DNA of 21,568 nucleotides from Porticoccaceae bacterium (lineage in GTDB: Bacteria; Pseudomonadota; Gammaproteobacteria; Pseudomonadales; Porticoccaceae), in the NCBI GenBank assembly GCA_028822945.1, contig JAPKCN010000006.1, positions 1 through 21,568 on the forward strand, read 5' to 3'. Of this stretch, positions 15,793 to 21,568 are shown in pieces (within the stretch, counting starts at the first letter, position 1; each line of letters begins with the position of its first letter). The notes under the pieces were generated by a model that worked only from the letters and a program-made list of their open reading frames with translations, searched no databases and had not been told where the DNA came from. A program made the position numbers and the translations under genes.

Positions 15793-16871
15793 TCCAGCGA
15801 CTCCGATGGGTTTGATGGCCCTGTGCCGTCCAGACGCTCGCGCTCGAGCGCCAAGGCGGTGTCGATCGCGTGCAGCGAGTCGGTAATAGTCGGCAACTGC
15901 TGGATAATCTGTCGCTTCGCTAATTGATCTAACTGTTGCGCCAACAATTCCGTATCTGGATGCTTGGGAAAGTAATCACGAACCACTGCGTGCGCCTCGT
16001 TTAAACTTAAACGGTAGATATTGCTGCGCTGAAACAACAACGCCGCCTGCGCCTGTCCAACCAAACGCTTGAGCGTATCCTTGAGTTGTCTTTGCTCCAT
16101 TTCATCCAGTAATGGCGATACTGGTAACTGGCGCCTCTGAACCCTAAATAATTCAGAAAAGCGCTCGACTAAAGCTTGCCAAACAGCTAGTGCACCGACT
16201 GCCTGAGAATCTGCCTGGCCAACTGAATCAAGGTAAGGCGCAGCTTGACGTTCCTCTAAGTGAGGCCAGGCGTCAATTGTTTGCAATTGCCGCCCAAGGG
16301 TATCCAATTGGATATAAAGTCCATCGACATCAATCTCGCCGACCAATACGAGCGCTGCAATATCTGCTGCCAGTGCCGTTCTCACTGGCAAAAATTTTGG
16401 GTTGTCCAACTCTAAAAAAATATCGTCAATACTGTCTAACAATGCTAGCGGGTTAGCGGCACTGCGCTCGGTGTAGAGTCGTTGATTGGCGAGTCGCACC
16501 AGATAAGCCGCCTCGGCAAGCAGCCAACCGGTTCGGGAAGTATTGCCAAGCTCGGCGAGTTGTAACGCGTGCGCATTGACACGCAATCCCAAGTCACTGA
16601 CTCGCTGATCCATCTGCAGCAGATTGTCACGCTGGGTATCGAGTACGGAGTGCAGTTTTGCGCGCTGTTGACTGCCGACAATATTGTGACGTTCGAGATC
16701 CAATTGCCTGTCCGTAATCGAGGCGCGATAGTCTAACCACTGCTGGCTACCAAACCAAACTACTGTCGCCGCCATGCCGAGTAACAAAATCACTACCAGA
16801 CCATAGGCCAAGCGTCTGGATAATGCACCCCTGTGCCGAGACATTGGGCTAGCCTTGTCGGCATTACTCAC
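15789..16871 (-). CDS. hemX: HemX-type membrane protein of the haem operon
   Basis: This 360-residue protein has one membrane segment at about 21-44 (LAYGLVVILLLGMAATVVWF) followed by a charged, glutamine-rich helical region with coiled-coil character (about 50-105). The family core follows, with TGWLLAEAAYLVRLANQRLY and NPLALLDSIDDIFLELDNP. The family is often labelled uroporphyrinogen-III C-methyltransferase, but no SUMT motif is visible here; it looks like an accessory factor instead. The start is GTG, with GAGGAG seven bases upstream. It lies 65 bases after hemD, a gap in which I see nothing else, and overlaps hemY by four bases. Confidence 0.88.
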   Translation of the reverse strand: MSNADKASPMSRHRGALSRRLAYGLVVILLLGMAATVVWFGSQQWLDYRASITDRQLDLERHNIVGSQQRAKLHSVLDTQRDNLLQMDQRVSDLGLRVNAHALQLAELGNTSRTGWLLAEAAYLVRLANQRLYTERSAANPLALLDSIDDIFLELDNPKFLPVRTALAADIAALVLVGEIDVDGLYIQLDTLGRQLQTIDAWPHLEERQAAPYLDSVGQADSQAVGALAVWQALVERFSELFRVQRRQLPVSPLLDEMEQRQLKDTLKRLVGQAQAALLFQRSNIYRLSLNEAHAVVRDYFPKHPDTELLAQQLDQLAKRQIIQQLPTITDSLHAIDTALALERERLDGTGPSNPSESLE

Positions 16872-16936
16872 GTGCTATCTCCTCGCTAAACTATTTCGCG
16901 TTATCAGCGCTAGTCTACACCGCGCAGCTGTTTATA

Positions 16937-17698
16937 TTAAGCGCCGCGCAAAGTTTGTAGGACTGTTTTGGTGGCAGCGTACATGGCGAGTGGCGCAGCA
17001 CTCTGGGCTATCTCAACTCGGCGGTAACCGAGTTCTTCGGCCATTGCTCCAAGTCGAGGACTCGGCACGACCAGTGACAATCGCGCGGCAATTTTAGCGG
17101 GCGGTGCCGCCAGCGCTTGCAACAATTGACCACTGTGAACGACCAGACAATCTGTCTGCGCTAACTGTGCGCGCGCCAGTTGCAGATTCTGCTCTTTGAT
17201 ACATCTCCGATACAGTGCACAGGAATCTACCCGCGCACCGCGAAGCAGCAAACTATCAGCGAGCTTTTGACGGCCACCTGAGCCGCAAAAAATCAACACT
17301 CTGCGGCCCTCTAGGTCTTGCAATTCTGGCATCGCCAAGAGACCCTCGGTGGTGAACTCTGAATGCGGTGTCGTAACGTCGCAGCCGGAATCTCTCAGTA
17401 CCTTAGCGGTTTGATTACCGACCGCAAAATAGGCCATCCCCAAAGGCAGCATTGGCCAGTACTGATCGATCCAGTGAAGCCCAAGCCGAGCGGCGTATAC
17501 ACTAATAAAAATAGTGCGGTCGTTAAGATCAAAATCGAGGATCGCACGTTTAATTTCTGGACTTTCCTCAAGTGGCTGAATTGACATGATCGGCAGACAG
17601 TCAACTACGCTCCCGGCGCGCTGCAATAGTGCCAAAAATTCGTCTGAATCGCGTTGTGCACGGACTACTAAAACGCGCTTACCGACCATACCAGTCAC
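16937..17698 (-). CDS. hemD: Uroporphyrinogen-III synthase
   Basis: HemD closes hydroxymethylbilane to uroporphyrinogen III with inversion of ring D. Sequence conservation in this family is low, so the call leans on context and fold. The 253-residue length is right; there is an N-terminal KRVLVVRAQRDSDEFLALLQRAG, then FISVYAARLGLHW, YFAVGNQTAKVLRDSGC, TTEGLLA, and RVLIFCGSGGRQKLADSLLLRGA. These match the two-lobed layout of HemD. The start GTG overlaps the hemC stop by four bases (GTGA), which supports coupled expression with the preceding enzyme; an ATG at 17689 is the other option. Confidence 0.93.
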   Translation of the reverse strand: MTGMVGKRVLVVRAQRDSDEFLALLQRAGSVVDCLPIMSIQPLEESPEIKRAILDFDLNDRTIFISVYAARLGLHWIDQYWPMLPLGMAYFAVGNQTAKVLRDSGCDVTTPHSEFTTEGLLAMPELQDLEGRRVLIFCGSGGRQKLADSLLLRGARVDSCALYRRCIKEQNLQLARAQLAQTDCLVVHSGQLLQALAAPPAKIAARLSLVVPSPRLGAMAEELGYRRVEIAQSAAPLAMYAATKTVLQTLRGA

Positions 17699-18633
17699 AG
17701 CGGCCTACCATAAACCTCGGCCAAAATATCGCGAGCACCCGCGGCAAGCATTTCCTCAGCAACGTGTATACCAAGGCTCTGCGACTGCGTGCGCGGAGCC
17801 TTACGCTCCGCGGTCAGGATCCTGACGCCATCTAAACTGCCAACCAATGCCCGCAACCGCAATCCATGGCGCTGATCGTCAAGTTCGGCATAAGCTGCAA
17901 TCGGCACCTGACAACCGCCCTCGAGATGCCGATTCAATGCCCGCTCCGCGGTCACGCAATCTGCCGTATCGGGGTCATGAAGAGGCGCTAATAAAGCCTC
18001 AATTGCGGGGTCATGGCTGCGGCATTCAATCGCCAACACTCCCTGCCCACCAGCCGGCAACATCAACTGTGGGTCCAAACGAGCCGAAATGCGCCCAGCC
18101 AAACTAAGTCGGTCGAGGCCGGCGCAGGCAAGTATCAGAGCTTGGTACTCACCGCTGTCGAGTTTCGCCAAGCGGGTATTCACATTCCCGCGCAGTTCGC
18201 GGATATCTAAACTGGGATGTGTCGACAGTAACTGGCACCGCCGCCGCAGGCTCGATGTACCGACAATTGCGCCGACGGGTAGTTCATTTAACGAAGTGTA
18301 GTGGTTGGCAACCAATCCATCGCGAGGATCGGCGCGTTGACAAACCGCACCAAGCGTTAAACCAACCGGTAACTCCATGGGTACATCTTTTAACGAATGC
18401 ACCGCGATATCCGCGCGCTTGTCGAGTAACGCCGTCTCTAATTCCTTCACAAATAGACCTTTCCCGCCTATTTTTGAGAGTGCCGTATCCAACAATTTAT
18501 CGCCGCGGGTACTCAGGGCGACTAGATCGACCACTAATCCTGGGTTGCCGTCCAATAATTCGGCGCGCACGAACTCCGCTTGCCAAAGAGCCAGCGGACT
18601 TTTTCTCGTTGCAATGCGGATTCTATCGATCAA
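17695..18633 (-). CDS. hemC: Porphobilinogen deaminase (hydroxymethylbilane synthase)
   Basis: HemC joins four porphobilinogens into hydroxymethylbilane using a covalent dipyrromethane cofactor. The 312-residue protein has the expected motifs: RIRIATRKSPLALWQAEFV at 4-22, STRGDKLLD, AVHSLKDVPMELP with the catalytic aspartate at 83, GTSSLRRRCQL, and the cofactor cysteine at about 241 in EGGCQVPIAAYA. The start I prefer is TTG at 18633, because GGAG lies seven bases upstream and it gives the normal family length. The frame stays open 33 codons further to an ATG at 18732, but that extension does not look like the family. It is the first gene of the hemCDXY operon and diverges from argH. Confidence 0.95.
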   Translation of the reverse strand: MIDRIRIATRKSPLALWQAEFVRAELLDGNPGLVVDLVALSTRGDKLLDTALSKIGGKGLFVKELETALLDKRADIAVHSLKDVPMELPVGLTLGAVCQRADPRDGLVANHYTSLNELPVGAIVGTSSLRRRCQLLSTHPSLDIRELRGNVNTRLAKLDSGEYQALILACAGLDRLSLAGRISARLDPQLMLPAGGQGVLAIECRSHDPAIEALLAPLHDPDTADCVTAERALNRHLEGGCQVPIAAYAELDDQRHGLRLRALVGSLDGVRILTAERKAPRTQSQSLGIHVAEEMLAAGARDILAEVYGRPL

Positions 18634-18824
18634 ATCAAAACTCCAGTGAATGGTCAGCAATCGTATTATCGACCATTTGGCCAGCGTTGTCAGAGATACC
18701 CAGAGTTTTTCTGCCGTCACCGGCATTCGCAAACCGCTTCATCGATAGGCCGCCGAAAAAATGCATTACTTGCTTGGCCCAGACGCGATAAGTAATTATT
18801 TGTCGACAGTAGCACACGGGTATT

Positions 18825-18842
18825 ATTGATCTGCAGATCAAT
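18825..18842. promoter_or_regulatory. 18-base perfect palindrome in the hemC-argH divergent region, operator candidate
   Basis: ATTGATCTGCAGATCAAT is its own reverse complement over all 18 bases. It covers the likely -35 element of the argH promoter and ends 44 bases before the argH start codon. Its half-sites TTGAT/ATCAA are those of FNR/ANR boxes, but the spacer is six bases rather than four, so it is not a canonical FNR site. It also does not match an ArgR box. A dimeric regulator acting on argH, hemC or both is a reasonable inference. Confidence 0.5.
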
Positions 18843-18852
18843 TCGCTATACT
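18826..18852 (+). promoter_or_regulatory. Putative sigma-70 promoter of argH
   Basis: A TATACT -10 element at 18847-18852 has TTGATC at 18826-18831 upstream, with a 15-base spacer (16 if ATTGAT is taken). The spacer is shorter than the ideal 17, as expected for a promoter that may depend on or be controlled by a bound factor. It would give a leader of roughly 25-30 bases before the argH ATG. Confidence 0.45.
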
Positions 18853-18886
18853 CCACAACTGGTTTGAATAATAGGTGAAGCAATCG

Positions 18887-20314
18887 ATGACTGACTCGCG
18901 CGAAAAAAAACCCAACTCTTCTAATGTAGCAGCCGCAAATCAAGCCTGGGGAGGCCGATTTCACGAACCCGTGGACGCTTTTGTGGCGCGCTTTACTGCC
19001 TCGGTGCAGTTCGACAGGAGACTTTATCGAGAAGATATTCAAGGTTCGATCGCACATGCACAGATGCTTGCTGAAGTAGATGTCTTAAATGTCGACGAAC
19101 GCGACCAAATCATTGCCGGCTTAGAATACATCGAAGAACAGATTAGCGCGGGTAACTTCGCTTGGTCAGTGGCCCGTGAAGACGTCCATATGAACATCGA
19201 AGCTGCCCTAACCGAACGCATTGGCAGTGTCGGTAAAAAACTGCATACCGGGCGCTCGCGCAATGATCAGGTGGCGACTGACATCCGCCTCTGGTTACGC
19301 CATCAAATCGACGATTTAACTTTACTTGTCGGCCAACTACAGCGTGGCATTATTATTTTAGCAAGTCAGCATCATGATACCATTATGCCGGGTTTTACCC
19401 ACTTGCAAACAGCACAACCGGTGACGTTTGGACATCATCTACTCGCATGGAATGAAATGTTGGAACGCGACTTTAGTCGCCTAATCGATTGCCGTGAGCG
19501 ACTTAATCAGTGTCCCCTCGGTTCCGCTGCACTCGCAGGAACAACCTATCCGATTGATCGTCAGTCGAGTGCCGATAAGCTAGGTTTTGCGAAACCAAGT
19601 GAGAATTCACTCGACTCGGTCAGCGATCGCGACTTTGCCATAGAGTTCTGTTCCGCGGCAAGTATTCTGATGACCCACTTATCTCGTATTTCTGAGGAGC
19701 TTATTCTCTGGACCTCAGCACAGTTTAATTTTATTCATCTGCCGGATCGCTTTTGCACCGGCTCCTCAATTATGCCACAAAAGAAAAATCCCGATGTCCC
19801 AGAGTTGGTGCGCGGAAAAACCGCGAGGGTTACCGGCAATCTAGTGGCTTTACTCACGCTAATGAAATCCCAACCGCTGGCATACAACAAGGATAATCAA
19901 GAGGACAAAGAACCCTTATTTGATAGCGTCGACACTCTCGCCGACTGCCTGCGCGCATTCGCAGACATGATACCGGCTATCGTCGCCAATAAGGATGCTA
20001 TGTACAGCGCCGCCAAGGCTGGATTTTCGACCGCCACCGATCTTGCAGATTATCTCGTAGGTCGCGGGATAGCGTTTCGCGACGCCCACGAAATAGTTGG
20101 TAAATCGGTCGCTTATGGAGTTGAAAAGGCACGTGACCTGTCCGATATGTCACTCGGTGAATTACAACAATTTTCCTCCGAAATCAACATCGACATATTT
20201 GATGTATTGACTCTGGAAGGTTCAGTCGCGGCTCGTTCGCACCTTGGCGGTACCGCCCCAGATGCCGTCAAAGCTGCGGCGGTCAGAGCACTGGCGCGAC
20301 TTGAACAACGCTAG
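18887..20314 (+). CDS. argH: Argininosuccinate lyase
   Basis: ArgH splits argininosuccinate into arginine and fumarate, the last step of arginine synthesis. The 475-residue protein has WGGRFHEPVD at 21-30, TGRSRNDQVATD at 121-132, THLQTAQPVTFGH at 171-183, and the superfamily signature GSSIMPQKKNPDVPELVRGK at 292-311 with the catalytic serine region. I chose the ATG at 18887, with AGGTG nine bases upstream, over the in-frame GTG at 18875, whose G's form part of that ribosome-binding site. The gene diverges from hemC across about 250 bases. It converges on cyaY, as is common near this locus in Pseudomonas-like genomes. Confidence 0.97.
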   Translation: MTDSREKKPNSSNVAAANQAWGGRFHEPVDAFVARFTASVQFDRRLYREDIQGSIAHAQMLAEVDVLNVDERDQIIAGLEYIEEQISAGNFAWSVAREDVHMNIEAALTERIGSVGKKLHTGRSRNDQVATDIRLWLRHQIDDLTLLVGQLQRGIIILASQHHDTIMPGFTHLQTAQPVTFGHHLLAWNEMLERDFSRLIDCRERLNQCPLGSAALAGTTYPIDRQSSADKLGFAKPSENSLDSVSDRDFAIEFCSAASILMTHLSRISEELILWTSAQFNFIHLPDRFCTGSSIMPQKKNPDVPELVRGKTARVTGNLVALLTLMKSQPLAYNKDNQEDKEPLFDSVDTLADCLRAFADMIPAIVANKDAMYSAAKAGFSTATDLADYLVGRGIAFRDAHEIVGKSVAYGVEKARDLSDMSLGELQQFSSEINIDIFDVLTLEGSVAARSHLGGTAPDAVKAAAVRALARLEQR

Positions 20315-20370
20315 ATGCGAGACATCACAAAAGCGACCTTGCGATCTGAGGCTAAACTCGCGTCGAGCGT

Positions 20371-20389
20371 CGAGATGAACACCATCTCG
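20371..20389. terminator. Hairpin in the convergent argH/cyaY gap
   Basis: CGAGATG at 20371-20377 pairs perfectly with CATCTCG at 20383-20389 around a five-base AACAC loop. The hairpin lies between the convergent argH and cyaY stop codons and could serve both directions. There is no U-tract on either side, so efficiency as an intrinsic terminator is doubtful. Confidence 0.4.
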
Positions 20390-20393
20390 GTGG

Positions 20394-20714
20394 CTAGAGT
20401 GAAAAAGCTAAGGACTCACTAGCCTGCGCCATAAACGCCTGACTGAGCATGTCCGAGAGCAGCTCGCCGCTTTGGGTGTCGCGCCAGGCTTCGCCCTTTA
20501 AAACAAAATGAAATCCTCCCGATCTGTCCGCCAACCAAACTTCCCGTGTTGCAACTTGGCGCGATAAAATTATTTGACTCGCATTACTCTCAACCGTGAT
20601 GGTCAACATACCACCGGTATTTTCGTAATCCACATCTATTCCCGAGTCATCGATCTGCTGCTCGATCTGATAAATTAACTCGTCGACTCTCTGGCGATAC
20701 TCAGTTTCGTTCAT
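20394..20714 (-). CDS. cyaY: CyaY, bacterial frataxin homologue
   Basis: CyaY binds iron and interacts with the IscS desulfurase, modulating iron-sulfur cluster assembly. The 106-residue product matches the family: an acidic first helix (MNETEYRQRVDELIYQIEQQ with DDSGIDVDYE following), a beta sheet with GGMLTITV, SQIILSRQVATREVWLADRSGGFHF, and W.DT before the last helix ELLSDMLSQAF. The ATG at 20714 has GGGGGA just upstream and gives the normal length. The frame is open further to 20873, but that overlaps the promoter region and the start of lptM on the other strand, so I reject the extension. The divergent partner lptM is the usual neighbour. Confidence 0.95.
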   Translation of the reverse strand: MNETEYRQRVDELIYQIEQQIDDSGIDVDYENTGGMLTITVESNASQIILSRQVATREVWLADRSGGFHFVLKGEAWRDTQSGELLSDMLSQAFMAQASESLAFSL

Positions 20715-20750
20715 ATTTCCCCCTGCAGACTGTCGCAACAGTATAAATGT

Positions 20751-20780
20751 TTGAGTGTATTCCGCCAGTGCCGGTATACT
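20751..20780 (+). promoter_or_regulatory. Putative sigma-70 promoter of lptM-lysA
   Basis: TTGAGT at 20751-20756 and TATACT at 20775-20780 are separated by 18 bases and lie 25 bases before the lptM start. On the opposite strand TATACT at 20740-20745 could be a -10 for cyaY, although its -35 is poor. The two divergent promoters would overlap in the 91-base gap. Confidence 0.5.
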
Positions 20781-20805
20781 TATAACATTATGCAGGTGGA
20801 ACTCT

Positions 20806-20946
20806 ATGCTACGAAAAATAGCCCTTACACTAACGCTTTTAGGACTTGTCACTGCGCTCGACGGATGCGGCAATAAAGGCGATTTATATCTGCCGGATAA
20901 ATCGGCTGAGACTTTTTACCTGGCTGATTCGGCGACTCAAAAATGA
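20806..20946 (+). CDS. lptM: LptM (YifL) small outer-membrane lipoprotein
   Basis: LptM is a short lipoprotein that associates with the LptD-LptE lipopolysaccharide translocon and helps LptD mature. The 46-residue product has a signal peptide (MLRKIALTLTLLGLVTALDGC) with the lipidated cysteine at residue 21. The family motif CGNKGDLYLP follows immediately. The -2 residue of the lipobox is aspartate, which is unusual, but the downstream motif makes the call firm. AGGTGG lies just before the ATG at 20806; the frame extends to 20755, but the added residues would spoil the signal peptide. Its stop overlaps the lysA start by four bases (ATGA). Confidence 0.9.
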   Translation: MLRKIALTLTLLGLVTALDGCGNKGDLYLPDKSAETFYLADSATQK

Positions 20947-21568
20947 ACTCGCTGCAACAAATAAACCGGCAACTTTGGCTAGGTGACGTCTCGTTGCAGG
21001 ACATAGCGCGTACCTACTCCACACCTTGTTATGTTTACAGTCAAAGCAGCATAGGTAAAAACTTCTGCGATTATCGAAACGCCCTTTCAGATCAACCGCA
21101 CCTGGTCTGTTTTGCGGTCAAGGCAAATTCCAACATAGCGGTGCTGCAAACATTAGCCATCTTAGGTGCCGGATTCGATATCGTTTCTGTCGGAGAGCTA
21201 GAGCGAGTCTTAATAGCTGGCGGCAACCCAAAAAAAGTGGTTTTTTCTGGCGTTGGCAAGACCGCCAGCGAAATGCGCCGGGCGCTCGAAGTCGGCATAC
21301 ACTGTTTCAATATCGAATCAGCTGCTGAGCTCAATCTGCTGAACCAGATAGCCGACGAAATGGATTTGATCGCGCCAATTTCGCTTCGCGTCAACCCAGA
21401 TGTCAATGCCGGCACACACCCCTATATAGCTACAGGGCTGAAAGAGAGCAAGTTTGGCGTCGACATTGCCAGCGCAGAAGGTATCTACGAACACGCAGAT
21501 ACTATGACCAATCTACAAATTCTTGGCATCGACTGCCATATAGGCTCGCAAATAACCGAGATTGAGCC
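20943..21568 (+). CDS. lysA: Diaminopimelate decarboxylase (3' end missing)
   Basis: LysA is a pyridoxal-phosphate enzyme that decarboxylates meso-diaminopimelate to lysine. I translated 208 codons from the ATG at 20943 to the window edge; roughly half of the usual 415 or so residues are present. Visible signatures are TPCYVYSQSSI at about 27-37, FAVKANSNIAVLQTL with the cofactor lysine at residue 60, GAGFDIVSVGELERVLIAGG, VVFSGVGKT, FNIESAAELNLL, LRVNPDVNAGTHPYIATG, KFGVD, and IDCHIGSQI at the edge. It overlaps lptM by four bases without a clear ribosome-binding site, so coupling is likely. In relatives dapF usually follows, beyond this window. Confidence 0.97.
   Translation, partial: MNSLQQINRQLWLGDVSLQDIARTYSTPCYVYSQSSIGKNFCDYRNALSDQPHLVCFAVKANSNIAVLQTLAILGAGFDIVSVGELERVLIAGGNPKKVVFSGVGKTASEMRRALEVGIHCFNIESAAELNLLNQIADEMDLIAPISLRVNPDVNAGTHPYIATGLKESKFGVDIASAEGIYEHADTMTNLQILGIDCHIGSQITEIE

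Noticed and set aside
15789..16871. Uroporphyrinogen-III C-methyltransferase activity for HemX
   Set aside because: This is a common family label, but the sequence is a membrane-anchored coiled-coil protein with no SUMT motifs.
18826..18841. FNR/ANR box at the argH promoter
   Set aside because: The half-sites TTGAT and ATCAA are right, but the spacer is six bases, not the four of the canonical box. I kept it only as an unassigned palindrome.
18635..19057. 140-residue open frame antisense to the 5' part of argH
   Set aside because: It overlaps the conserved start of argH on the other strand, has no recognisable domain and no ribosome-binding site, and includes the hemC leader region.
1..21568. 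Mobile element, prophage, CRISPR array, defence system or RNA gene
   Set aside because: I looked for transposase or integrase motifs, long terminal repeats, spaced direct repeats and tRNA-like cloverleafs and saw none; nearly all sequence is accounted for by housekeeping genes.

Overview
The window is a dense stretch of bacterial housekeeping chromosome, almost certainly from a gammaproteobacterium of the Pseudomonas/Cellvibrio/Marinobacter-like kind. I infer this from gene order and protein families, not from any search. The runs tilS-pyrG-kdsA-eno-ftsB-ispD-ispF-truD-pcm, hemC-hemD-hemX-hemY beside argH, and cyaY/lptM-lysA are typical of that group. No rRNA, tRNA, CRISPR array, transposase, integrase or phage gene is visible. 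The longest gap between genes is about 255 bases, so no stretch over 300 bases lacks a gene.

Layout. (1) Bases 1-10516 form a long leftward block. Read in transcription order it holds a signal-bearing SAM-fold protein, yheU, tilS, pyrG, kdsA, eno, ftsB, ispD, ispF, truD, pcm and a DUF368/PopT membrane protein cut by the left edge. Most neighbours overlap by a few bases or lie within about 80 bases, which suggests operons; 128 bases separate tilS from pyrG. (2) Bases 10772-14466 form a rightward block: a GcvR-like double ACT protein, trmL, fldB and mnmC. (3) Bases 14566-18633 form a leftward haem operon, hemC-hemD-hemX-hemY. (4) argH (18887-20314) diverges from hemC and converges on cyaY (20394-20714). 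(5) cyaY diverges from lptM-lysA, and lysA runs off the right edge.

Functions. The left block combines CTP synthesis (PyrG), KDO synthesis for lipopolysaccharide (KdsA), glycolysis (Eno), cell division (FtsB), two MEP isoprenoid steps (IspD, IspF) and undecaprenyl-phosphate recycling (DUF368). MEP products feed undecaprenyl phosphate, so several of these genes serve envelope synthesis. tRNA modification is well represented: TruD (U13), TilS (C34 of tRNA-Ile2), TrmL (2'-O at position 34) and MnmC (side chain of wobble U34). The haem operon supplies porphobilinogen deaminase and uroporphyrinogen III synthase with two membrane accessory proteins.

I did not find a clear new defence or mobile system. 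The most notable signal is mnmC: its C-terminal FAD oxidoreductase half looks intact, while the N-terminal methyltransferase half has lost recognisable family motifs, and the gene is translationally coupled to a flavodoxin. Other points are an 18-base perfect palindrome over the argH promoter, a hexanucleotide repeat just upstream of ftsB, the absence of surE between truD and pcm, and a putatively exported SAM-fold protein coupled to yheU and tilS. Several starts were moved from the longest open frame (pcm, ispD, eno, tilS, fldB, mnmC, hemC, argH, cyaY, lptM), with reasons given in each entry.
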